Of a stretch of DNA of 64,000 bases, positions 1-11,256 are shown piece by piece; positions within the stretch are counted from its first letter, which is position 1; the number at the start of each line of letters is the position of its first letter. The position numbers and the translations under genes were made by a program. The DNA lies in NCBI GenBank assembly GCA_000711775.1, contig ARYC01000206.1:62001-126000 (forward strand), read 5' to 3'. This DNA comes from Oxytricha trifallax (lineage: Eukaryota; Ciliophora; Spirotrichea; Sporadotrichida; Oxytrichidae). The notes beneath the pieces are model-generated. The model was not told where the DNA came from, made no database searches, and saw only the letters and a list, made by a program, of their open reading frames with translations.

Positions 1-129
1 ATCACTGAATCTCACAGAAATAAGCAATAAATAAACAAACTTAAATATTAAAATGATATATTTTGAACACAATTAGATTATACTGGGGACAAATATTTAA
101 ATATGGATATGTTGATGCTTGCATGATTT

Positions 130-294
130 GTAGTCAACAACTGTAACTTAGAGAAGGAAACAAGGCCAAATAGGATTGAGGATTTTAAGGAAACCGAGAT
201 AATCCTTGATTATGATGATTAAAAAGAGTAACTAAAGGATATGCAATTGAATAATCAATTAATTTAAGTTATTTAAGTTATTGTTACTCATTGA
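130..294 (+). CDS. possible exon/MDS of an unrecognised protein
   Basis: With TAA/TAG as Gln, the frame from 130 is open to TGA at 292-294 and has a charged, coding-like composition (for example RIEDFKETEIILDYDD). An in-frame TGA lies just upstream and there is no ATG, so this would be an internal or C-terminal piece of a fragmented germline gene. I do not recognise it. The rest of 1-780 is AT-rich DNA in which I see no further support for a gene. Confidence 0.25.
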
Positions 295-779
295 CGCATC
301 TAATATTGTTTTAGATTTAAGATTATTTAGAAACTACAACTATTAATAAATTTCATTTTTGGAAATTCAATTTAATTGTTTTAATTTATAAGTATAATAA
401 GCATGATATTAGTTGAGCTCTTTTTAAAACTCTCAATATATAAGTATTTAATATTAAAGAGGAAGAACTGCTAAAGATTGAGTGAAAGTTATAAGCAATA
501 ATTACATATTAATTAAATTTATTACAATATGTATTAATCATAAATGGTGTAAATATGAACTTATTGATTATTAGCTAAAAAGTTAATCTTAGAATAAATA
601 TAGACATAATACTAATAGCATCATTAAACTTAATTATAAAAGAATAGATAAATTCTCTTTAGAATTGGAAGTGTTGGAATGAAATTAATTAGAAGTAAAA
701 CAAAGCAGTAAAAAGTATACGGGAAGCTAATTGTAGAAGCAAATACATATTTGGCAATCACTCTCAACAATTACATGAG

Positions 780-1530
780 TTAACTTCTACATGACATCAA
801 CAAAGCATCATTGGCACTAGATAAACATCAAAATCGTGATCATTTTTAGTAAGATTAATAATACTTGAGACTTATTGGGCAGCTGCTGTGAGGCTTGTGT
901 TAGCCAATGGCAAGCTGAACTTTGAGCATTCCGTATTGTCAGTACGATATGTAGCAACTTCATTAGAATTAATCTTTTTTTGTAAAGACTAAAAGAGTAA
1001 TAAAGTTTTGCATTCACTGTTTCATTTAATATGAATCAATTTTTACAATCGTGGAATCATAGCGCATTCCCTTTAGTGATAATAAATCATATTAGAATAC
1101 TCTAAAGTACCAGTAAAGATGGGAACTTTATTCATTGAAAGCCAATAAGTACTGTTTAACAGTAAACTGATTCAGGATAGCTCTACCTTTTTGTTTGTAA
1201 AAGCATTCTATCTTTTTAATAGAAATCAATCAGACAAGGTGAATCGTACTTGGCATTTTAAACTACAATAATAGAAAAGAGCAGCAATCTGAATAAATTT
1301 CTATTCTTTACTTGATAAAATGGAGTGTGAACATAGTTTTATATCAGGAATTGTGCTAAAAAAGGCGAGTTCTCCAACACTTGTCTGTTTTGGGAATTAA
1401 ATCTCTCTGCATTTCTAGATGGAGGATCCTTTGTGCTTCTGTGAAGCTCCCATTCTAAGATTCGACCATAACACCGTTAGCAATATTTAAAGTCAAAATC
1501 TCCATTAATGTTAGCCCTTTAAATCATTAA
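780..1530 (-). CDS. possible fragments of an unrecognised minus-strand gene
   Basis: Two minus-strand stretches look coding under the ciliate code. One runs from about 1500 down to a TGA near 1137 and contains YCQRCYGRILEW. The other, at about 1030-790, contains SSIINLTKNDHDFDVYLV. They are in different frames and separated by AT-rich sequence, as expected of MDSs separated by IESs or introns. Base composition here is less AT-rich than its flanks. No family was recognised and no start was found. Since TGA is the only stop, open frames of this length can also arise by chance. Confidence 0.25.
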
Positions 1531-2280
1531 GATAGACAAAGTTTTTTATTCAAGTTTAATTAATTATAGTAATATATGCTAGCATTTATCAATATAAATT
1601 AATTATATCTATTCATAATAATCTAAAACAAATCATAAATCTTAAATAAACTGTTGGAAGTTTTTAAAAAGTACTGAAGGTTGCTGCCGTCTGATATTTT
1701 AGTCTTGTATTATGATAATAAAACATCAATGTTATAAACTTAAATAAAGAAATATCAGGATTTACAAGTCAAATATAGAATTATTCAATTTTAATAGGAA
1801 TATATTGATAATTAATTAATTATCAATATAACTATCCAAAAATTATTCTTTAAAAAATAATTATAGAACTTATAGAACTATTATTTATTAATGATGATAA
1901 AAAATCATTTATAAATCTTAATTATTACAATAAATTATTCAATAGCATAAACAACCGGTGTTTTTTAAAAACTCTCAATGAAAAAAATTATGAATGAATG
2001 TTAAATGTTAGTTAATATAACTGAAAGATTGAAGAAAACTAATATGATAAAATATAAAAAACTTTATCATATATATGAATAGTATATATAAATAACAAGA
2101 CCAAATTAAGCTGGTGATTAAGTAAAGGAATGATAATTGGTAAATAAGTACTATAGCTAGAGCCAATCTTCTCTCATGTGGTTTTGGGTACCCTTTGGGA
2201 ACACCTCGAAAATAAGGATTTAAAGTTTTGAAGTTTGACACAAAAAAATATTAATTTTCTATAATATTTTTTTAACCATC
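1531..2280. other. AT-rich non-coding DNA
   Basis: Very AT-rich sequence with a small palindrome (about 1806-1830, ATTAATTAATTATC type). A minus-strand open frame at 2008-2241 begins with a coding-like stretch (FRGVPKGYPKPHERRLALA) but then becomes low-complexity. I do not see a gene I can support. Confidence 0.4.
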
Positions 2281-2497
2281 CATCCATCCAAAGAACTCAA
2301 TATAGTCATCGTCTTTCTTCAAAACTGTGCCGATCATAACTCATCGTGATTCTCAGCACTCAATTAACACCATTCATACACTTTCGCACACTTTTAAATT
2401 CGTTGAAGGGCTCAATGTGCGGAAACAAGACAAATTTATCTTTAAAAAGTTTAGTAAATTAGCGGCGCTTGAATTCTTCGGATTAACTTTTTAATGA
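2281..2497 (+). CDS. possible C-terminal exon of an unrecognised protein
   Basis: A plus-strand frame, open from about 2281 to TGA at 2495-2497, has coding-like composition (THRDSQHSINTIHTLSHTF, then VRKQDKFIFKKFSKLAALEF). No ATG or splice acceptor is clear and no family was recognised. The DNA on both sides is AT-rich and looks non-coding, so this may be an isolated MDS of a fragmented germline gene. Confidence 0.3.
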
Positions 2498-3123
2498 GGG
2501 CAGAATTCTTCAATCTGATTTCAAATTCACGATAGTAACTCGTAAATCAGGGTGTTTTTAAATTATTATATTTTTATTTAAAATATATCTATTTCTTCTA
2601 ATTTAAGTATAGTTTTATCAGCATTTGTGGTTTTTATATCTAAATATACTTCTCAAATATATTTATATTGAACTGTATTTAATAATATCTGGTCATTTTT
2701 ACTGCCTGTAGTATTTAAAAAATTATAAATGTAAAAAATGATAAAATTGGCGAAAACCAGAATAATGCCAAGAAGACAAGATTATAATAATAAAAACTAA
2801 TATGAGCATAATCTATTCTTTATTTTATATGTTTCTAATTAATACACTATAAATAATATTTCCTTTTTTTATTTTAATACTTGCCTTACCAATAGATTTT
2901 TAAAAAAAGTTATGGTTTAATTTTAAATAAATAAATATTCATAAATAAATTCATGTTTTGGTGTTATTATGAAAATCAAATTCAAGATACAGGCCAAAAA
3001 CCCCCCAAAAGTATATCATGTACTAATTACTTCTGATAATAAATATAAAATTTTAAAAGCATTAATTTTTGAACTTTAAATAAATCGAAATAAAATGTCT
3101 TAATATTATTCAATTCTTTTATA
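2498..3123. other. AT-rich non-coding DNA
   Basis: AT-rich sequence with homopolymer runs and a short C tract (about 3001-3006). I see no open frame of coding composition on either strand, and no repeat shared with the rest of the window. Confidence 0.4.
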
Positions 3124-4760
3124 TCACTTCTTGTCCCCTTCGACATTCAAATTCATAGTACTATAACTAATAATAATAATATGATAACTTTGAGGTCTCT
3201 GGGGACCCCGATCTTAAATATACGATACAATTTTGTTTAAGTAATTGGGTCTTCCGTTGATCATTTTTGTCTTAATTTGGTTATAAGTATTCTCTTTTTC
3301 TATCACCTTGAAACTCCTTTCCATAATTTATGGTTTGTGACTTTTCCTTTTCCCAGTTGAACAAGAAGACTCTGGTGTCTTCTTGTTTCTTTAATTTAAG
3401 TTAAAAATTGTGAGTATCCCCATTTGTACGCTTCTTGGTTTAGTTTTGAACATAAAAATTGTTCTAAAGGAGGAAATATTAAGATCTTTATGCGTTATGG
3501 GTTATATCTTTTGAGTCAACATTGAGAACAATCTTGATGCTAACTATTGAGGATTATTTGACTTTGAGGTTAATTTTTGTGAAATCCGTTGCATGGAGAG
3601 ATCTAAATTACTCTCTTTCATCATTGTATAACTAGTGCCAGCATTTGTTTCTGGCGAAATACCATTTAGTTTATTGGCTAGCCTATAAAATCAAGTTTTT
3701 CATAAAATCTTTCATCCATTTGAAATTTGAAATTTTATCTTGTCCAATACTTTGAATTAAAACTATTATTGTGGTCTATAATTACTGTTTTGAATGTGCT
3801 TAACTTTATTAATATTTGTATCCACTTCAAGGTTAAATTAATCGGACTAAAGTATACCAGTCAGACTTTTCTGATGAGATACGTCGTCAATAAGAATTTC
3901 AGGCTAGGGTTTTTTTAGAACCTTGGTAGACGTGTCTATTTAGACTGAATCCTCATCTTTAATTTCTACATCCTCCTGGTTTTAAGGATCGGTGTTTTGT
4001 TGTTGTTGATTGAGTGTTCCTTTGATATGGTTTACATTTGCTAACTTATTTTAGACCTTCCTGGTTGGCAATATTTTCCTGGGCTTTAATAGCTAGGTTG
4101 CCTCCTTTTATGTAGATTCTTGTATTACTAAGGAGTATTTAATAGTGAAGGCTAGCTAATTAACTAGGGGAATCTTTCTTCTTTGAAGTGGTATTCAAAA
4201 TTTTTGTTCTTCTTGGCAATAGCAATATCTTAGATGTGACCTAGTTCCTTTGCTGGTTGTATTTCTAGATTTTTAAGATCATCACAAAGATTATGTTGAT
4301 GTGTGCTTGAAAGCATTTATACATTTAGCTTGAAAAATTTATAGTTCATCTTAAGTAAGCAACAGTGATTCATCCATGAATAGGTCAGTGGTATCTCTGT
4401 ATTTTGAGATAATGTGAAGAGACTAGTTTCTTTAATGCTTACTTATTCTATTACTTTTTTATAATGAGCATTAGGTCTGTTTTGTTCTTCATGATTGTTG
4501 GAAGTGAAGTTCATCTCATATTGTTTCTTTGAAATTAAATGTTTTCAAAGTTATTAAATGATGAGGAACAGGGACTGGAGGCAACTGTTTTCTTAGTAGA
4601 GCTTTGTATTTAGTAAATACTCTTTGTTTTGTTTTCTATTTTTTTATTAGTCTGCTCTGTTATCTTCATAAAAGGGTTGGTTAGTACCCTTTGAGTATCT
4701 GAGAGTGAGTTGTTTAAATCTCTTCTTGAATTCTCGACTAATGTATGGGTCTAGTTTCTA
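3124..4760 (-). CDS. hypothetical protein, interrupted by introns or IESs
   Basis: The minus strand is coding-like over about 1.6 kb, but the frame changes several times. The N-terminal part (4760-4560) contains FKKRFKQLTLRYSKGTNQ, faintly like helix II of a J domain but lacking HPD. A middle part (about 4100-3730) is acidic (EDVEIKDEDSVQID). A later part (3690-3400) is Ser/Gln-rich (SLDLSMQRISQKL-like), and the last (about 3410-3124) contains QEDTRVFLFNWEKEK and ends at TGA 3124-3126 or slightly beyond in another frame. The frame shifts fall in AT-rich stretches, which suggests small introns or IESs, but I could not place the junctions. Start unknown. The product is not recognised. Confidence 0.45.
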
Positions 4761-4785
4761 TTAACTTTCAAAGTTTATAAGTTAA

Positions 4786-4812
4786 TAAAACCCCAAGAGT
4801 ATTTTTTTGAAT
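4786..4812 (+). repeat. left terminal inverted repeat of the GC-rich element
   Basis: TAAAACCCCAAGAGTA followed by a T run. The first 16 bp match the reverse complement of 13557-13572 exactly, and matching resumes in the T-rich stretch after one mismatch. The AAAACCCC core resembles one telomeric repeat of Oxytricha-type ciliates. Confidence 0.75.
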
Positions 4813-5204
4813 TAAGTTGAATTTGAATTTAAATTAATTCCTATATTTTTATTATTATAGAAAAGTTGGTTGCTTTCTGCAAATTAATTAAAGTACTAAT
4901 ATATATATATATATATATATGCCTACTATCAAAAATCAAAAAGCTACCAACTTTTAATAGCCAAATCTGATTAAATTTTATTTGAGTATATATACCCTTA
5001 ATAATAATTATCAATATCTCTGCCACATTTAAAGATGCTGAGCCCAGATAACTAAGTCTCTCAGAGAATCATACCTTCCTGTCCTCCCCATCGGTAGAGC
5101 TCCACCCATACCTGCTGCCGCCCACCCTCCGTGCCCAAATAGAGCCTTCACCATTGCCAGAGGTGGCCATCTTCGAGACCAGGCTCCGATGCCTCCTGGA
5201 TAGC

Positions 5205-6869
5205 ATGTCGATCTACCAGAGATCCCCCAGAGAGATTCAAGACATTGCTGCCACCATCTTTGGCCAAGCTGTAATCACCCACTACTAGGAGATGGTGGAC
5301 AGTGCTATTCAACTAAGACTCTCGGTGCGCAAGCTCACCTTCCATAGAGCTGCCACTTATCGAAAAGAGATGGCAAATGACGAGACGAGGGAGGAGACCT
5401 TGAGAATAAGGGGTGCAGTACCTAATAGTGAAGACGCGACCGAGGTCGGAGGTGGGGGCCTCCCAGACGACTTATTGGATAGAACCCCAACGGCTCTATT
5501 GCGAAACTTCAAAGACGAGACATTGCCACTCTCAACAAACCAAATGGAGCGGACGCCCTCAGAGGGAAAAGGCCAAGAATGTGCAGATTCTTCGTCTTGT
5601 ACTTCATCAGTGGGCTGCCTGTCTCCAGACCTGCATAGATAACTGAACGAATTACTAGAGAAAATAAAACAACCTAAGAAATAACTAACAAATCCCTAAC
5701 GGTCACTCAACTAGTAACCTAATGACCAACAAATCTTTAAAAAGCCAAGCAAAAGGCCAACTGATAAAGACCTCCAGGAGATGTTCATAAGAGCCTCTCT
5801 GGACTAACGACACCTCTCTGAATACTACCAGACAACAATGTAATTGCTCAGAGAGGCCGAGCTGAGTGAGCAAGCCTCCCAAAGAGAGCAGGTGAACCTG
5901 ATAATGCTTGCGCTAGACGCTATTAAAAGGTCGAGGGAGTCTAGGCTTAAGGAGGCATCTGGTGAGTACAGCTGCTGCCAGCACAAATTCCTGAGAACAC
6001 GATTGTTCCAGAAGACGAGGTTTCGCAAGCATTCGAGATACTGCCTGCTCTCGCCAGAAGTTAACGGCTATATCTCAACCGCCATTGAAAAACTTCGACC
6101 CCTAATGAAAAGGCTCTTCAACTCAAGTGAAGATGCAATGTCCCAACAGTTCTCGAGGCTATTTAAAGACACCCTTCAGACTAATACCTTCTCCAAGCGC
6201 ACCCTCAGGATGGTGCACGCGGGCAGGGAGTACTAAAGAACCCATCGCATGCAGGAGAGCCAGAGCAGTCGCTGGTGGAAAGGGAGGATGACTAACTACC
6301 AATAGTTCTACAAAACCGTGGGGTCCTTAGAGGAGCCCCCTATGGAAAGCCAGCTTCCTACAGGCATGTAGATGGAAGGCGAAGATTGTTTGTAAAATGG
6401 GCAAGCTCTAGTCTCTCTACAGTAAGAGAACCCGATCTGTAGCTTCGTAAAGACAAGCCTTGCTTCTAAGCCCTAATATGCTGTACAAGAGAGCAGAGGT
6501 ATACAACCTGTGAATGGGCAGAATCCAAATCAACCTATAAGGGTCACCAAGGGCAACTTGATATATTCGAAGTATGTTGCTGGCAATCTCATCGCTACCA
6601 GTAACCTTCGTACTAGGATGACCTCAGTGGTGAAGGCGCTCAAAGGCTACAAGCTAAGGGATGGTGGGGAAGACCTTTGGAAGGAGGTGCTCATCAAGCT
6701 GTTTGTAGAGGTGATCGCGGAGTGGCGATCAGTCTTGAAGTCCAAAAAGAATGACGTGAATCATTTCCTGATTCAGTAAGAACGCCTGCCGGATGAGTGG
6801 GAGAAGCTGGACTTCGAAGACCTGCTTGACTCAGAGTCCAAGAAGCTGATACTAGGAAGGAGAGAATGA
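5205..6869 (+). CDS. element ORF1, unrecognised protein (about 554 aa)
   Basis: Reading TAA/TAG as Gln gives one uninterrupted frame. It is open upstream to about 4984 without an ATG, so I chose the first in-frame ATG at 5205; a spliced upstream start is possible. The protein is hydrophilic and largely helical, with many Glu, Arg, Gln and Ser. Recognisable stretches include AELSEQASQREQVNLIMLAL and LWKEVLIKLFVEVIAEWRSV, a helix pair near residue 500. No signal peptide, membrane segment, zinc ligand set or catalytic motif is visible. It ends at TGA 6867-6869, overlapping the ATG of ORF2 (6866) in the sequence ATGATGA. The two may be one protein broken by a one-base shift. GC content and codon use match the neighbouring element genes, not the host genes. 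Function unknown. Confidence 0.6.
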
Positions 6870-7795
6870 TGAAGAAGCGGGACGCCAAGACTGGGAACTC
6901 CAAACGCAATGGAAGAGGAATCAGCTTCATGCTGAGGCAACAAGAGAACCTGCAGGACATCATTAGTAGTAGACTGAAGTCCATTGAGCGACTCACTCAG
7001 AGCGCAATCACCGTCTTCTCAGAGCTTAGCTTCGCTCGCATCCTCTGCATTGAGATGATTGCCAGCAACACCTGCCTGGAGGTGAGGAGTAAGGAGCCTG
7101 TGCTGGAAGGCTCGCACAATGCCCTGGGCAAGAGACAGGCAATGACGAACTGGCAGGTGAACATTCGGATGGAGAAGCTGCTTGTGGCTTTGAGACTGAT
7201 GGAGCATCAATCGTCCTACGTCCTGAATGGCGATGAAGTGAAGGCCAGCAGTCTTAAGGTAGCCTCCACATGGATAGAGTCGCCCCCTGACTAAATCCTG
7301 CGCTTCCTGAGCATCGAGAGGCAGCAGGCCAACCCGCTGAACGTAGGGTTCATTGGCAAGAGCAACATCAGCCAAATCATGGCTTCGCGAGCATTCCTGC
7401 TGGAGGACGAGAATAGCAAGGACATTGTGTACGACACGGGGCTGAGGGTGCAGTACTAGCAGGGCAAGGCAGCAGCTAAGACTAGTACATTGGCTGCTAA
7501 CTACAAAAAGACAACTAATGGCGCTGAGCCAAAGTCACTGATTGAGGATGAACTAATTGCTACCTCACCAAGAGCTGACGATACCTCCTTGCCACTGCTT
7601 GCAAAGAGAAGCCCTGAGGTGGACACCTCTGAGCTGGAGATGATTATAGGAGAGGAATGCATGCTAGTGACAGATGCTCAACAGGAAGACTCCCTGGCAA
7701 AAACTGAGATCAATCAGGAAACTCAGTATCCACTAATCGTGGTGACTGCGGCAGCTGAAGCAGTGAAAGACAGCGCAGCTGCGCTTGAGCAGTGA
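6866..7795 (+). CDS. element ORF2, unrecognised protein (309 aa)
   Basis: One continuous frame from ATG 6866 to TGA 7793-7795 with a few in-frame TAA/TAG read as Gln. The N-terminus is basic (MMKKRDAKTGNSKRNGRG), followed by a helical region (ENLQDIISSRLKSIERL) and a central conserved-looking segment (VGFIGKSNISQIMASRAFLL, about residues 155-175). The C-terminal third is acidic and Ala/Glu-rich and looks disordered. No known domain was recognised. It starts inside the stop of ORF1. Operon-style coupling is not expected in ciliates, so a fused gene, an internal intron or a frameshift is more likely. A structural or DNA-binding role within the transposon is a guess only. Confidence 0.55.
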
Positions 7796-8205
7796 CACCC
7801 TTCACATTAATACGCTTGTTAAGCTAATAATTACTTTAAAAAACTAACTCACACACACTCACTTGCCATCACACCCTTAATTAAGTTAATTCACTCTAAA
7901 ACCACTCTGCACTTATTTGTACTACCCAATCGTAGTTATTCTTTTTAAGGCCTCGCTGTTAGACTCAGCTCGCTAGACTCGCAATTGAATGAGACGAGCC
8001 CCATCAATAGCCTTATAAGGGAGTGAAAGAAATGCTTGGGTAAGTTTTTTTCATTCAATAGTTATATTGCGTATAGGATGCTGAGCAGTGGGAGCAATGA
8101 CAGGAAGCAATATCTCATTAGCTTCAAAGCAAACTCTAGGACTCTTTACCAGACGCTAGTATAATAGCTTGAAAGCTCGTGAAACCCTCTAGAATCTGCA
8201 GGATC
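7796..8205. other. spacer between convergent element genes
   Basis: Lies between the stop of ORF2 (+) and the stop of the 22-kDa-like gene (-). It is moderately AT-rich and contains a CA-rich patch (ACACACACTCAC near 7851). I see no coding signal. Confidence 0.4.
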
Positions 8206-9023
8206 TCAGATGTTGAACTGCATCTTATTGAGGCTCTGGCTCCCCTGAGCGGTGTGGTCAAGTTGGGTGCTTTGCATCAAGTTCTGCACACCCATGTTGA
8301 AGCTGCGGTTGTGCAAGCGACCTTGAGTCATGTTGCCATAATCCATTTTCAGGCGCTTGACTTGCAGCATGTATTCCTTCTTGTCAGCCTTTAATAGGGA
8401 CTCCTCATCCTTGGTCTCCTCGAACTCTGAACGCGTGCGCTTTCTCTTTGATTGGGGCTTGAGGAGACCAGCAGCTCTGCCACGATTCTCTATATGAGGA
8501 GATTAAGTAAAGCTATGTTGGTACTTACAAGACACATTGAGGCAATTAGCAAATGCCTCTGCGAATTCAGGTCTGAGCTGGACATTCAATTATCGCTGCT
8601 CCGCCACCCGAGCCGCTCTGCTCCTAAGGGCTTCGTCGATCTTGGCCTACAGCTGGTCAGGGATCACGGTGCTGAGGATGTCGCCCAGCCACTGCCTGTC
8701 AATCTTCTTCCAATCGCGGGGATGTGGCAAGAATTCCAAGCATTGCGAATGCTCCTGGGCTAAAGAAAGGAGGTCAGTCACAGTAAGGCCTTCCAGCTAT
8801 GGGATTGCTGATACCTTCACCTGGTCCCTTCGAATATACTATATGAGGGTTAAGCGAGGCTCTCGCATTTATAGCTTACGTTCTTGTTGCCTTTAAGCAC
8901 GTCACTAAGGAAGTACGAGTTGGTCTGCTTGATGTTTGGCATGTGTGCCTTACCATCCTGGGTCAGGAAGAGATACAGGTCCCGCTTACTGGAAAGTTTG
9001 GACTGGAGCTCAAGAAAGTTCAT
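8206..9023 (-). CDS. TBE 22-kDa-type accessory protein of the GC-rich element
   Basis: Minus-strand gene with ATG at 9021-9023, stop 8206-8208 and two clean ciliate introns (8839-8879, 41 nt; 8490-8528, 39 nt), giving about 245 aa. The N-terminal half shares a pattern with the small proteins of the other two elements here: SKRDLYLFL, then SYFLSDVLKGNKN, a short beta-type stretch (VKVSAIPQLEGLTV), FLPHPRDW and a following WLGDILSTVIPD. Corresponding pieces are SDWYNYF / FIRDVLKGTK / YFFGILGTL (16463-17235) and EDLYRYL / FLKAILCEEK / FFFGVLGTI (59928-60718). The C-terminus is basic (PQSKRKRTRSEFEE), possibly a nuclear signal. It is known that TBEs carry a 22-kDa gene beside the transposase; its role is unknown. 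Assignment rests on by-eye alignment. Confidence 0.65.
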
Positions 9024-9178
9024 GGATTACTATGACATGGAGAGTTAAAAATTATAGTTCGCAGGGGTGCCTGGAAGGTATTTCTAGAGTAGTGGCTCAG
9101 GAAGACCTACTAGATCTGTATAAGATTGCTTCCTAAAGCTACTTAGTTAAACTTCAATAGATTCGAGGAAATCTCTAA

Positions 9179-10892
9179 ATGAATTCGTAATAGCCTTTGA
9201 AGAAATCTGTAACTCGTGGTGGTAGAAATCTGGGTGCCCCTCGATACATACAGCAGCGCTTGTGCATGTTGACTTCGCGTAGCGACCTCGCCGATGAAGG
9301 GTGCTCCAACGTCTCTGAAGAGGAGACAGAGCACTAATACCCTGCAATTGCTACCACTAGCACTCCTCCTGGGGCCAAGCCATCAAAGGATGTTCAGGTC
9401 TTGCGCAGCCCCCTAGTCGAGCAGCCATTGTCGACTCATGAAGAGGTCCTGATGTCCGAGCACTCCTCTACTCAACTCGTGGAGCAGCTGAATGCCTTCC
9501 TGCTTTCTTATGGGTAAGCGCCTGATGCCACTCAGTACCCATTGCTTGATCCCCGCGCCCAGGTATCGCAATTCCTCAAGGCCAATGCGCAAGAGGCGAG
9601 CTTCCTCCCTGGCGACGAAATCTGTAGACTCGCCTGTCTCGTGAGAGACTGGGCATTCCCCGATACAGCAGTCTCGAGTGAGAGTTTTGGTTAATTAGTA
9701 GACCGGGAGGCTACATTTCAACAAGAAGACCTTTAGGAAAGCGTCGCTAGAGAGAACTGGTAGGAGTAATTAGCTTCTCCTCATGTAACCCCACCTTAAT
9801 AGCCTCTTCATGGCAGGAGTCTGTTCCGCCACTTGAAGGCTCTTGACCTTCACAAGGAATGGGGTCGTAAAAGGGAGATGGCCGAGTTCTATTCCAGCCA
9901 AGGCCTCAGCCTGCCCTCTATAGCCACTCTCGTGGGCACCAGTCGCTATCATGTCAGGAGGCTACTCCAGGATGCCGCTCACTCCGATGGTAAGCTGTTG
10001 CCCGCTAAGCGGGGTCGAAAGAATACGCTGCTCACAGCTGAGGAGGCTGACTCAATCATTGCGCACATTGAGGAGAGCAAAGGGGTCATCACCACGAGAG
10101 GCATCTTGCAGAGCTTGCAGCAGCGGCTGGGAGTGCGCATTTCCCCCTATCGCATCAGCAGGTTCCTGAGGCACGAGTTGCACATGAGCTACCACAAGAT
10201 CTCCCATCTCACTCCCAACCACAATAACTTGAAGTCGCGGCTCCAGCGCAAGATCGCCGCTGCCTACTTTATTCAGGCCTCGTGCTCGGGCTTCACGATA
10301 TACAACATCGACGAGACCATCATCCAGAACACTGATAACCGCAGCTATTCCTGGATCGCCAAGGGCAGCCAAAATGTCCAGTCTTCGCAGAAACGCATCA
10401 GCCGCCTCTGTATAACCGCGGCTGCCTCTAATCGGGGTGGCTTCATCTTCAATGTGAGTGTGGGTTACACTAACTCCCACACCTTCTTGGTCTTCATGGT
10501 AGACCTCATTTAGCATTTGGATGGGCAAGACAAAGACTGGAGGGCCCACTCCATCCTGCTAATGGATAATGCTTCCTATCATCGCAGCAGTTACACCAAG
10601 GGCATCTTATAGTAGCTCAACGTCCCCATCATGTTCCTGGGACCCTACCAATACGACATGGCTCCTGTGGAGAAGGCATTTCGATTCCTCAAGTGCAGAG
10701 ATCTGAATCCCTTGCTGCTGCCCGTCTCCACCAAGTAAGCATCAGCTCCCTTAACTGTATAGGAAGCAACTGCGACGCTACGCATAAGCCTTGGCGTTTC
10801 AAGTTTCTCATCTTGACATGAGGTGGCTCACCGGCGCCTTCACCTGCTCCTTAATTGATGCTCTGAAGCACCTGAGCCTCAAGGAGGTCTGA
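9179..10892 (+). CDS. IS630/Tc1-type DDE transposase of the GC-rich element
   Basis: About 560 aa after removal of a 28-nt intron (10735-10762). ATG 9179 gives the longest frame; ATG 9266 is an alternative. An acidic N-terminal extension is followed by a helix-turn-helix pair at about residues 235-330 (YSSQGLSLPSIATLVGTSRY; RGRKNTLLTAEEADSI). The catalytic core follows: YNIDETIIQ (first Asp), HSILLMDNASYH (second Asp) and GPYQYDMAPVEKAFRFLK (Glu). These are the DDE signatures of the IS630/Tc1/mariner group, to which the TBE 42-kDa and Tec transposases belong. It would cut and rejoin the element's ends. The gene is in its GC-rich setting between the divergent 22-kDa-like gene and the protease gene. 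The frame is intact. A further 3' exon after 10892 is possible. Confidence 0.85.
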
Positions 10893-11256
10893 ATGGGGTT
10901 AGTATATTTACCAATTACTATAGGGGGATCACCAATTAATCAATTAAATATATTTATATATTTTTTAATTATAGAGAAAATGAAAATCAAGCGCAACTCC
11001 GCCAGAGCGTGTGCTGTGTGCCCCGAGTGCCCAAGTTCCTCCTAGTTTTCAAAGGGCTACAAAATGACCTTAAGATGACCCCTCTAGCTCAACATTTTCT
11101 AAAAAACTCGAAAGCAAAAAAGTCTGGGAGATTTTGTAATTAAAATTATTTAATCGTTTAATAGTTTAAATTAAGGGTTTAATTATTCTTTAAACAGCTG
11201 CCCAATTTTAATTAATTAAGATTAAAATATAAAAACTTAAATTCGATTATAGAAAA
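10893..11256. other. spacer, possible extra exon
   Basis: AT-rich sequence with an acceptor-like ATTATAG near 10975, followed by a GC-richer stretch (10978-11110) that could encode a Cys-containing tail (CAVCPEC in one frame). It may be a 3' exon of the transposase or a remnant. The part just before 11257 is AT-rich and is the likely promoter of the protease gene. Confidence 0.3.

Noticed and set aside
4900..4922. (TA)n tract (also near 14566 and 20963) as an origin or regulatory site
   Set aside because: Simple AT repeats are expected at this base composition and have no supporting context.
9770..10549. Minus-strand open frames across the transposase
   Set aside because: They are shadows of the GC-rich transposase frame, which has catalytic motifs.
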